DNA from: Pycnococcus provasolii
Taxonomy: Eukaryota > Chlorophyta > Pseudoscourfieldiophyceae > Pseudoscourfieldiales > Pycnococcaceae
Direction of reading: 5' to 3'
Assembly (NCBI GenBank): GCA_938743325.2
Contig: OW568893.1
Span: forward strand, 186,001 to 250,000
DNA length: 64,000 bases
The position numbers and the translations under genes are program-made. The notes beneath the pieces were generated by a model, which was given only the letters and a program-made list of their open reading frames with translations, made no database searches and was not told the origin of the DNA. Of this stretch, positions 20,358-28,830 are shown one piece after another. How positions within the stretch are numbered: position 1 is the stretch's first letter; each line of letters begins with the position of its first letter.

Positions 20358-21044
20358 TTACAATATGCGCGGCATTTTATCCCCCTTGTTCCAATTGATG
20401 TTTTCGCCTCCGTATCCAATATCCACGTCGAGTGTGGGCGTGGATGGCGTGGACGACGCCGACGGTGCTACAGGCGGCGGCGGCGGCGGCGCCGCCGCCG
20501 ACGACGACTCTGCTTCCGCCGTGAGCAAGACGCCGCCGAGTCGTTCCATCTCCGCAATTGCTGACTCCGTCTCCGGGTCAGAGACTTGGATTTGATTCCC
20601 GGCGCTTCCCGCGGCGTTCGTCGTGACGCTTGGCAGTTCGCTGACAATGCACCACGACGAGCTCCCTTCGACGACAACGTCCGCAAACCTCCTTGCCCAG
20701 TCCTTCTGCACATCTGCAGGAGACGTCCTCCAGAAACTGTCTAGTTCCGCGAGGCTTGCAAAGGTGAGTTCCATTTCGACGCGTGCCTCGGGAACTCCAA
20801 TCGCCGCCGCCAGCAAAGCGACGTTGCTGGGCGGAGGCGTCGCTTTGAGCGCGACATTTTGGGCCCACTCTCGTAGGAGGCTGACTGCGTCCTGCCTCCT
20901 GCCGAACTTGACGTCTACGGTCCACCTCGCGCGTATTGCAGAGGCAGCACGCGTGCTTGGCAGTCTTGCCCTTCGTTTGTTGTTCGCGCAGAAGTTGGGC
21001 GCCCTTCGCGTTGCGCAGGTTCCGATGCGCGTCGAGGCGAGCAT
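20358..21044 (-). CDS. Plastid-targeted protein of unknown function
   Basis: 228 residues starting MLASTRIGTCATRRAP; the Arg/Ala/Ser-rich leader of about 45 residues looks like a plastid transit peptide, which is why the longer in-frame start upstream is rejected. The core (WTVDVKFGRRQDAVSLLREWAQ, GVPEARVEMELTFASLAELDSFW, WARRFADVVVEGSSSWCI) looks like a small alpha/beta domain of the dimeric ferredoxin-like (NIPSNAP/ABM-like) kind. I believe similar plastid proteins occur in plants but cannot name one. The C-terminal third has Ser/Ala/Pro tracts. TAA stop. Divergent from 21321-21623. Confidence 0.65.
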   Translation of the reverse strand: MLASTRIGTCATRRAPNFCANNKRRARLPSTRAASAIRARWTVDVKFGRRQDAVSLLREWAQNVALKATPPPSNVALLAAAIGVPEARVEMELTFASLAELDSFWRTSPADVQKDWARRFADVVVEGSSSWCIVSELPSVTTNAAGSAGNQIQVSDPETESAIAEMERLGGVLLTAEAESSSAAAPPPPPPVAPSASSTPSTPTLDVDIGYGGENINWNKGDKMPRIL

Positions 21045-21320
21045 TTTGGGGCGTTGGCGTTGTGAGTTGTGACGCGGCGGGGCCGGAAGGGGGAAGGAGG
21101 GAGGGAGGGAGGACTGGAGGAGGAGGCGTCGCCCAAACCAGGGTGGCGCTCGCCCCCCGAACTTGCGCCCAAACCCGAAATCCGGGGAGGCGTCGCCTCG
21201 CGTGTGCCTCGCTGAACTCTCCCCCCCGGTGCCCGGTGGCGGCGCCTTCCTAGTCCCCTCGTCGCGCCCACTCGCCGTTTCCTTCCCTTCCCTTTCGTTT
21301 TCCCAGCCCATCTTTGGCCG

Positions 21321-21623
21321 ATGCAGAAGCCTTTGAAGAGGGCGAAGTCTCCCGCCAGCGCCTCCAAGAACAAGGCTGGCGTCGGCGTCAAGAAGGACAT
21401 ATCCAAAAAGCAAGACCACAGCCGCAAGAGCAGGGAAGCGCTCACCAAAAAGGGGAGACGGCACTTCACGCCGAAGACGGAACAGGCGGCGCAGAGGGCG
21501 AGGGGATTCGAAACCAAGGAGGCGAAGGAGGTGACGAAGCTCATCAACAAGAGAAACGAACAGAGCCTAGCAGGAAAGGCGAGTGCCGCGGGAGGGGCAT
21601 TCAAGATGTTCAAGCCCGAATAG
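21321..21623 (+). CDS. Small basic protein, possibly UPF0390/L10K family
   Basis: 100 residues, about a third Lys/Arg, with no hydrophobic core. The C-terminal KEVTKLINKRNEQSLAGKASAAGG resembles the conserved ITKxINxxNE...AxKAxxxGG block of the UPF0390 (leydig-cell-tumour 10-kDa/C19orf53) family, small nucleolar-type proteins. Similarity is by eye only. The TAG stop is followed by AAAAGGTACGT, so the 3' UTR may carry an intron. Confidence 0.5.
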   Translation: MQKPLKRAKSPASASKNKAGVGVKKDISKKQDHSRKSREALTKKGRRHFTPKTEQAAQRARGFETKEAKEVTKLINKRNEQSLAGKASAAGGAFKMFKPE

Positions 21624-22336
21624 AAAAGGTACGTCAACACAATTTCTTTTGGTTTTGGAGTGTTTTGCACGAAACAACGCGGCGTTCCTGGGAGGAGAGA
21701 GAATGCTTTGGATGCACACCCAAAAATTTTGTGGTGATGTGAACGACGACACCTTCGCATCGCAGTGAATGGTGATCAGTGGGCGCCAAAACAATATTCT
21801 TGACTTTGGCTGTGGTACCGACGGAACGCGGATATTGTTTGTGCCCAAGGAATGTGTGACGGGTCAGTAGGATACAACACACTGACAACACAACCACGAT
21901 TACGACAAACCACCTTGCAGGTACGCTTCTATCCTGTATTGTATGCAACTTTCGTGTCCACGACCAACGGGCGGTGGCTGGGAGGATGACAAAACAAACG
22001 CACTCATAGCTGACAGACTTTTTACCAAAAAAGCCTGCTTGACGAGTGAATGTTTAACTCCTACTCATTCTGAGCCAAACGTGACCCGAGGCGTGGATGA
22101 CGATTTTAGCTATAGTCACAATGGGTAATTTGCGACTGATGGTGGCGTTGCCGCTACGTGCTGACAACTTTTGTATGTATCTGACACGACCCTCTTCACA
22201 CTCACACACCACAAGATGCCGCCCAAAGGATGATTCGTGGGCAACTAACGATGAAAGGATGTACAACACTTAAGACATGTGTAATCGAAATGATTCATTT
22301 TACAGAAATAATAAAGAACATATGTACATAGAGGTA
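21624..22336. other. Long 3' flank between convergent genes
   Basis: About 700 bp between the small basic protein gene and the TGT gene. A possible 3'-UTR intron runs from GTACGT near 21631 to a CTTGCAG near 21920. Otherwise AT-leaning sequence with no coding signal seen. Confidence 0.35.
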
Positions 22337-23560
22337 TCAAATCTCATCATTCAAAATAGCAGCGCGAAGCTCACCTATTTGACGCTGCAAGAACAATACG
22401 TTGTGTCTGGTCATGAGAGTGACGGCCGTTGGCTCGTTAGCTCGCACGAGGTGGTGAAGGTACGCTAATGATCGATGATCACCAGTCCGTTCTGCCAGAT
22501 CCCAGTCCGGCGGTTCGTAGTCCGACTTGTGCTTCGTCTGCTTCACCTTGATTCTCGATAAGCCATCTGGCCGGCCGCGGCATAGCAACGTTCCATGGCG
22601 AGCCAGGCGCGTCGCATAGCAGCTATCGAAAGAGTCGACACCATGTTGCACGAATCGTGGAATGCTGTGCGCGTCCGCGATGCCAAGAAGGTGAACGGGA
22701 CGTGCCGCGCACCCAAGCTTGGGAGCCATCGCGCGAACAATTGTCTCACAGCTATCTAACCCATCTCCAAGACTTCCACCGATAGCGAAACCATCAAAGT
22801 CACGCTCCATGAGGAAAGAAGCGCTCTTATGTCTCAGCTCAAGGTCAACACCGCCGTGGCAGATACCAAACATCGCCTGGCCAGTCGCAGGCTGGTCGAG
22901 GTGGTGCCGTAGACTACGCTCCATCCACACGTGGCTTAAGTGAAAGCTTTGCTCAGCTTCCTGCTTCGTCGCCATGTGTCCCGAGAGATGGTCAAGTGGG
23001 AGCATGATGTCGCTACCCAGCGCTCTTTGCAAGTCGACAGTCTTCTCTGGCGTGAGGGTGTGCCGTGATCCGTCAACGTACGACTTGAAGACAGCGCCAC
23101 GTTCTTCAGTGCACCGTTCTAACAGAGCTTCCCTTTCGCTCGCGTCCTTGCCTTTGTACGAAGACGCGTCACGCGACCGTTTGAGTTCTTTCGCGTTTCC
23201 GTTGCCACCGAACGAAAGGTCGCCCATCTGTCCGAGAGAGAACACCTGAAAGCCTCCGCTATCGGTGATGATTGGCGCGTTTCTGTTCACGAAGGCGTGT
23301 ATTCCACCAGCCTGCCGTATGGTCTCACACCCGGTGATGAGTTCGATGTGGAGCGTGTTCATGAACATGAGCGGCACTTCGACCTCTCCGTGGTCGACGC
23401 CCTTGAGCGTTCCGTTGGTTGCGACGGGCACGTAGCACGGCGTGAGCACGTCGCCGTGCTGCGTGTGCATGACGCCCGCACGAGCTGCTGACCTCTTGGA
23501 CGTGTGCTCGACCGTGAACGAAAACGAAAACGAAGCCGCCGACACGCATGACCGGCGCAT
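22337..23560 (-). CDS. Queuine tRNA-ribosyltransferase-like protein lacking the Zn cysteines
   Basis: 407 residues from MRRSCVSAASFSF; the frame stays open upstream through low-complexity DNA and is not believed. TGT fold landmarks: TPCYVPVATNGTLKGV, TDSGGFQVFSLG (general acid/base Asp), LTPEKTVDLQRALGSDI, FDGFAIGG, and the nucleophile region GVDSFDSCYATRLARHG (bacterial GIDMFDCVxPTRNARNG). Two departures stand out. The zinc loop CxCxxC before AYLHHL is replaced by PPDWDLAERTGDHRS, and the substrate loop GIxQG reads GICHGG. A charged insertion of about 45 residues follows FSLG. It probably derives from a bacterial-type or organellar TGT; catalysis is uncertain. TGA stop. Confidence 0.85.
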   Translation of the reverse strand: MRRSCVSAASFSFSFTVEHTSKRSAARAGVMHTQHGDVLTPCYVPVATNGTLKGVDHGEVEVPLMFMNTLHIELITGCETIRQAGGIHAFVNRNAPIITDSGGFQVFSLGQMGDLSFGGNGNAKELKRSRDASSYKGKDASEREALLERCTEERGAVFKSYVDGSRHTLTPEKTVDLQRALGSDIMLPLDHLSGHMATKQEAEQSFHLSHVWMERSLRHHLDQPATGQAMFGICHGGVDLELRHKSASFLMERDFDGFAIGGSLGDGLDSCETIVRAMAPKLGCAARPVHLLGIADAHSIPRFVQHGVDSFDSCYATRLARHGTLLCRGRPDGLSRIKVKQTKHKSDYEPPDWDLAERTGDHRSLAYLHHLVRANEPTAVTLMTRHNVLFLQRQIGELRAAILNDEI

Positions 23561-24153
23561 GAGCAATCCGTCGAGCGCGCCGGATCGTTTTCGCCCGCTC
23601 CCTGTAACCCTAACCCTAATGCTATCCCCGCCCCGCCTCGCTTCGGGGGAAAGGTTTCTCAGGTTGGGGCGAGGCGTTTGGTTGTGGCTTTTGTTGTGGT
23701 TCCGCGTTGCCGACGTTTCCCGTCCAAGGCTCTCCTCTCCCCTCCCCGCCCTGATCGGCCCCGTCTTTCGTCGTGCCCGGAGATGCGGACGAGGGGAAGG
23801 GGAAGGGGAAGGGGAAGGGAAGGGCAGGGGAGGGGGAGGGGGAGGGTGAGTTAAGGCTTCCCTTCCCTTCCCGTCCCCCTCCTCCGTCCACCGTTCCCAC
23901 ACCGTCCCGATCGGGTACCCGACACCCTCTCGGCGCGCGCCACGGAAGGGAAGGGAACGACGAACACGGAGTACGCGCACAGAGAAGACGCGCACAGGCA
24001 GACGCAAACCAACGGACACGCAACGTGCTCGCTACCTCACGTCCACAGCCGCACTCTCGCACGCAACACTCGCTGGTCTTGGCTTGCAAGGTTCGAACCC
24101 AACAGCCTTTAAGGGCGGGCGCGAAGAAATAAGAGCTCTTTTCGAAAGATCCG
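23561..24153. promoter_or_regulatory. Divergent promoter region with G-rich tract and telomere-like motif
   Basis: Separates the TGT-like gene (-) and the Pro-rich/EGF/methyltransferase gene (+). It includes a GTAACCCTAACCCTAATG stretch (23599-23616) and a purine block at 23791-23850 made of repeated AGGGGA and AGGGGG units, which could form a G-quadruplex on the plus strand. Confidence 0.45.
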
Positions 24154-27100
24154 ATGGATCGCACGCCTCTTATGACGTCGCGTCGGCGCGGCGCGGCGGC
24201 GTCGCGCCTGCCTATGATTGCAGCAGGCGTTGTCGCAGTTGTCCTCGTGGCGGCTGTGGGGTACACGATCGGCGGGCAGAGTGGTGGCGCATCGCCTTCT
24301 CCCGACTTGAGAAAAGTCAAAACACCCGCCACAACAACCGCGGCCCCAGGCGCGTCGGCGCTGGACGACGCAACACACCTGCACATGCTCAAACAAGGCG
24401 ATAGCGTGGACGTGGATCAAGAGCTCGCGTTTGAGGACTCCAGGCACGACGCGGATGCCGTTCAACTCGACGATCTGCAAAGGCAAGTTGCCAAGGAGGA
24501 AGGCGTGTCTGACGCGCTCATCGGGTACGGCGACGGGACGACGCGCTCGAAGCGCAAGCAGCGTGGTGAGGCCGGCTTGATCGAGCAGGCGGCTTCGCAG
24601 GAGACGAGGAAGGCGGTCGTGGATGAGCTCGACAACTTTGCCAGTTGGGCGCGTGCGCCACCGCATCCGGCGCCCCCGCCGCAACCTCCGTCGCCGCCCC
24701 CGTCGCCGCCGCCATCTCCGCCGCCGTCACCACCGCCGCCATCGCCTCCATCAGAGCCGCCGCCACCACCAAGCCCCCCGCCGTATCCACCAAATCCACC
24801 TCCGCCACCAAGCCCGCCGCCACCGCCGCTGCCGCCCAACCCACCGAGCCCGCCACCTCCGCCACCTAACGCATGCATCGCCGACTCGCCGTGCGGCGAA
24901 AACGCCGTCTGCGAAATTCCAAATCAGCGCGACCTGAAGAAGTACGTGTGTCAGTGTGCCGAAGGGTATCGTGGCAACCCGTATTCGACCGGAAGCGACA
25001 AGTGCAAGGACGAGCAGCAGCTTTACATGGAGGAGCTATTTGGCATGACGAAGTGCTCGGGATGTGGATATGCCAAGGCAGCGACTCGAACATTTCGCAA
25101 AGACGTGGTCGACAGGGTGCTCGACGTCGGAACGGGAGCCTGCGAGGTGGTACGTGAATTTCAGAGCGCCGGCTTGCACCCTCGCGGCGTCGAGGCGGTG
25201 AGCTTTCCGCTCGAGGATCGCTGCCACGATCTCCTCGACGCTGGAATTGTTGAAAAGGCGGCGCTTGACGCGCTGCCATTTGCCGATCACTCCTTCGACC
25301 TAGTGACCGCATTCAACGTGCTCGAGTACATTCCTGCCGACAAGCTTGACAAGGTGCTCAGTGAAATGGCGCGCGTCGCTCGCGTGCGAGTGCTAATCTC
25401 TGTCCAGCTGCCACGCCCCACCGAGCCAAATCTTGGTTTGCCAGACGGACATCATGTCGAAACACTGTTCCCTCAGAAGTGGTGGGAAGAGCGCCTATCC
25501 TCATACAATTTTGCCTCAAGCCGAAAGCGTGCCGATATGATTGCACACAAGATGGGCAAAAAAGGCCTGCGCGATGGCGAGGGTCTATTCTCCATGGCAC
25601 GTGAGCCGCCTGAGGGAAGCCAGGCATCTGCGCTGGGTTCAGTGACAGAGTGCATCCCGTGCATATACATGCCGCTTGTGTACCACATGTACTCCCCAGG
25701 TGCCAACGTGAGGGCTCCAGGCAGTCGCTCGAAGCTCGTATTTGGGGATGTTCTTGTGGTTGGCCATGCATGCAACATTGTTGCGGGAATGCGTGCGAAG
25801 CCGCCGTCGACAATGAAGAGCGTGATTGGCGTGGAAATGAGCGATTTCCTCGTTGAAATGAATTGTCCAGAGTTGAATCACGAGCAGGTTGTTGGCACAT
25901 GGGAGCTACCAGGTGCAAATCGACCTGACAAGCCGGAGGCGGAGCAGCAAAATGAAGGCTTGGAAGAGATGAACCAAGGCGTGGCTGTTCGGAAATTTGA
26001 GGACTTCGAAAATGCCATATCGCCAGCTTCATCGGATGAGACGTCAAGTGATCAAACGAGGGGAGGTTGGGACGAATTGGCCGAGGAGCGGCAGAAGGCA
26101 GCAAATCAGCTCGAGGAAGAGAGGCTGGAAGAAGAAAGCAAAAAGGATACATTCAAGTCGATGTCAAGCCACCGCGATTCTGCTCAAGAGAACTTGGATT
26201 TCGAAGACAAAGTCCGTGAGGCCCTACCCCTTGAAGAGCATGGAGACGAGAGTGCACCAGCTCAGGAGCCGAATGAGGAGGAGTCGGACGCTCCAACGGA
26301 GCAGCATCGCGACGACGAGCAACAGCATGAGGAGGAGGCGTCAGCTGCTCCAACTGAACAGCATCATGAGGAGGAGTCGGACGCTCCAACGGAGCAGCAT
26401 CGCGACGACGAGCAACAGCATGAGGAGGAGGCGTCAGCTGCTCCAACTGAACAGCATCATGAGGAGGAGTCGGACGCTCCAACGGAGCAGCATCGCGACG
26501 ACGAGCAACAGCATGAGGAGGAGGCGTCAGCTGCTCCAACTGAACAGCATCATGAGGAGGAGTCAACGGAGCAGCATCACGACGACGAGCAACAGCATGA
26601 GGAGGAGGCGTCAGCTGCTCCAACTGAACAGCATCATGAGGAGGAGTCAACGGAGCAGCATCACGACGACGAGCAACGGCATGAGGAGGAGGAGCCAGTC
26701 GCTTCGACGGAACAAGAATCTGAGGATGGCCGTCGCCGGAAGCTTCAGGAGCTCACTTATTCTGAAAAGTCTATCCAACTCGCGTGGAATACCACAGGGT
26801 CGGCCTTCTTGCCATTGGATTATCCTGATGCCGCATTCGACACGGTCATGGTAATGCATGCCTTTGAGCTTTATGATCAGGACGCACTGCCGAAAGCCAT
26901 CGAGGAAGTGAAACGTTCAACCAAGAATCGCATCTTTGCAGTTGTGCGAACCTGTGGAAGTGTCGCAATTGCACCCGGATGCGTTGCGGAATCATCGCCT
27001 GGCGTTCGTACGGTACAGAGCCGTCAATGGTGGATCGATACGTTTGAGGCGCATGGACTGCGAATGGAATGGCTGCCACACGTCTTCGAGAGCCAACCCT

Positions 27101-28674
27101 GCGAGCTTGACGATAAAGCTTCAAAGGATGCCGAGCCATCGCGCCATCAGCCTGATGGGAAGCCGCTGGTTGGCATGTACGAGCATAAACCCAAGGGCAT
27201 GACTTGGGAAGATGCGCGAAAGGCTAACAAGGTGACGTACATGAAAAAGCAATGCCCTAGCGTCTTCGATCAGCTTCGCTTCGCAGGATCTCACCAGCTT
27301 AGCTGGCAAGACGTCTTCCCGCTGCGGCTTGCACCTGATGCAAAGGGAGTAGCATCGCTGCTTGGCCTCACAGCAGAAGAGAAGGAAAAATTAGAAGAAA
27401 ACAAGCCACTTTCGCACTTGAGTGCCATTCGTGAGTATGCAATGAAACATCGTCGTGGTGGTAGTAGACTCAATACGGCTGGGCTTAATACGGCTGCTGA
27501 TGACGGGAAGGAGGAGGATGCGGTAGAGGCGAATGACCTTAGTCAGAAACCGGGTGACACGTCTGACACCGACTGGGAGAAGATAGTGAAAGAGCGCCTT
27601 GGTGTGCGCAAGGAGGTTCCCGTCTCTGACAAGGAATTGGCAGCCAGAAAACTCGCAAAAAAGAACAAGCGCTTTGCGCTCAGACCAGAGGTTGAGGAGA
27701 TGAAACTTGAATCGGAACGCACGGCTCGGACTTACGCCAGACACGGGTACAACATAAAGGCAATGGGCGGAGGCAAGAAACCCGTGAAAGGAGTGCACCT
27801 TCACTACGAGGAACCGAGGCCGAAGGTTACGCCTGTGAAGAAGTCAAAAGATCCGCTGCCTCACCATCTTGACGACGAAGCACATGCGGCACATTTGGAG
27901 CAACGGCGAAAAGAAGCAATCGATAACATGAATGCAGATCGTACGCGTTATGCGAAGGTATACACAGACACGAAGGATGGCCCAGCCTTGCACACATTTC
28001 CGTCATCGGAAAGGCCAATGTCCATCGAAGAGTTCCACGAGCATCACAAGATTACCCCGGAGGAGCGCGAGGAGATGCAAAAAGCTCACGACGAGGAAAT
28101 GGAGCGTATTGCGAAGGACAAGGCGATGGAACTTCCGCAAGTCGGGCGTGACAAGCACACAGGGCAAATTCTTGATAATGACCACCCGGCCAATAAGGTT
28201 GCCCGCGCATTTCCCGAGGCAATGCCTCAGCACTGGAAGGCGCGTTCTGGCCATGCGGACGTGCTCGCGCATCATGACGAAATGCGTGGCACAAACAAAT
28301 ATGGAGAAGACCCTCTTGCAGCTGGCCTTGCCCGATCGGAAGGGAAGCACGAGGTGGTCATTCGTGGCACGAATCGAAAGCGGGAGCACAAGCGGTGGTT
28401 CGGGGGCAACCAGGAGCCTTTTGACGGCTCGATCGACTCTCTTGAGAAGGAGTTCGGCAAGTTGCATAAAACTGCGAAAAGTGCATACGACCATGCGGCC
28501 GAATTCCCAATGACCCAACACTACGGGCAGATGAAAGTTGGCGCGGGAGGCAGGGTGCGTGATCCCCGTTCAGCAGCTGAGGCAAAGAAGGCTTCGCAAG
28601 CCGCGTACGGGGTGCAGCAGTCCATCGGCCGACGCGGCTTGCGCGGAATTGTTGACGAGGTCTTTCTACGGTAA
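24154..28674 (+). CDS. Type II membrane protein: Pro-rich stalk, EGF-like module, two methyltransferase-like domains
   Basis: 1506 residues. After a basic N-terminus comes a signal anchor (about 20-43, LPMIAAGVVAVVLVAAVGYT), then an extensin/pherophorin-like Pro stalk of PPSPPP and PPPPSPP units (about 168-242). An EGF-like module follows (CIADSPCGENAVCEIP...YVCQCAEGYRGNPY). A class I SAM-methyltransferase domain at about 320-420 has DVGTGACEVV (motif I) and FDLVTAFNVLEYIP. A Glu/His-rich tandem-repeat region (about 710-850) precedes a second, weaker methyltransferase-like segment (YPDAAFDTVMVMHAFELYD, about 888). The C-terminal 450 residues are charged and helical. The topology puts the catalytic parts in the Golgi lumen or outside the cell. 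Target unknown. No intron, TAA stop. Confidence 0.8.
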   Translation: MDRTPLMTSRRRGAAASRLPMIAAGVVAVVLVAAVGYTIGGQSGGASPSPDLRKVKTPATTTAAPGASALDDATHLHMLKQGDSVDVDQELAFEDSRHDADAVQLDDLQRQVAKEEGVSDALIGYGDGTTRSKRKQRGEAGLIEQAASQETRKAVVDELDNFASWARAPPHPAPPPQPPSPPPSPPPSPPPSPPPPSPPSEPPPPPSPPPYPPNPPPPPSPPPPPLPPNPPSPPPPPPNACIADSPCGENAVCEIPNQRDLKKYVCQCAEGYRGNPYSTGSDKCKDEQQLYMEELFGMTKCSGCGYAKAATRTFRKDVVDRVLDVGTGACEVVREFQSAGLHPRGVEAVSFPLEDRCHDLLDAGIVEKAALDALPFADHSFDLVTAFNVLEYIPADKLDKVLSEMARVARVRVLISVQLPRPTEPNLGLPDGHHVETLFPQKWWEERLSSYNFASSRKRADMIAHKMGKKGLRDGEGLFSMAREPPEGSQASALGSVTECIPCIYMPLVYHMYSPGANVRAPGSRSKLVFGDVLVVGHACNIVAGMRAKPPSTMKSVIGVEMSDFLVEMNCPELNHEQVVGTWELPGANRPDKPEAEQQNEGLEEMNQGVAVRKFEDFENAISPASSDETSSDQTRGGWDELAEERQKAANQLEEERLEEESKKDTFKSMSSHRDSAQENLDFEDKVREALPLEEHGDESAPAQEPNEEESDAPTEQHRDDEQQHEEEASAAPTEQHHEEESDAPTEQHRDDEQQHEEEASAAPTEQHHEEESDAPTEQHRDDEQQHEEEASAAPTEQHHEEESTEQHHDDEQQHEEEASAAPTEQHHEEESTEQHHDDEQRHEEEEPVASTEQESEDGRRRKLQELTYSEKSIQLAWNTTGSAFLPLDYPDAAFDTVMVMHAFELYDQDALPKAIEEVKRSTKNRIFAVVRTCGSVAIAPGCVAESSPGVRTVQSRQWWIDTFEAHGLRMEWLPHVFESQPCELDDKASKDAEPSRHQPDGKPLVGMYEHKPKGMTWEDARKANKVTYMKKQCPSVFDQLRFAGSHQLSWQDVFPLRLAPDAKGVASLLGLTAEEKEKLEENKPLSHLSAIREYAMKHRRGGSRLNTAGLNTAADDGKEEDAVEANDLSQKPGDTSDTDWEKIVKERLGVRKEVPVSDKELAARKLAKKNKRFALRPEVEEMKLESERTARTYARHGYNIKAMGGGKKPVKGVHLHYEEPRPKVTPVKKSKDPLPHHLDDEAHAAHLEQRRKEAIDNMNADRTRYAKVYTDTKDGPALHTFPSSERPMSIEEFHEHHKITPEEREEMQKAHDEEMERIAKDKAMELPQVGRDKHTGQILDNDHPANKVARAFPEAMPQHWKARSGHADVLAHHDEMRGTNKYGEDPLAAGLARSEGKHEVVIRGTNRKREHKRWFGGNQEPFDGSIDSLEKEFGKLHKTAKSAYDHAAEFPMTQHYGQMKVGAGGRVRDPRSAAEAKKASQAAYGVQQSIGRRGLRGIVDEVFLR
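26281..26727 (+). repeat. In-frame tandem repeat, 93-bp unit with 84-bp variants
   Basis: Units begin GAGTCGGACGCTCC at 26281, 26374 and 26467 (93-bp spacing, 31 residues), then GAGTCAACGGAGC at 26560 and 26644 (84 bp, 28 residues). Copies are almost identical in DNA, so the array is recently amplified and probably length-polymorphic. It encodes an acidic, His/Gln-rich spacer. Confidence 0.9.
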
Positions 28675-28830
28675 CTTAAATCTCTGAAAAGTCTTTACAA
28701 CCATACTATATATTTATATTTATAAATAGCATCACCTCCATGATACTGTAGTATCATAGTGTTAGGGTCTAATATATACAACGATTTATATATACGTTGG
28801 TACTATCCATAGTAGCCGGTAGCCCAAGCC

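Noticed and set aside
24080-24110. GGTTCGAACCC resembling a tRNA T-loop box
   Set aside because: No matching acceptor stem, D-arm or anticodon arm around it. No tRNA was found in the window by eye.
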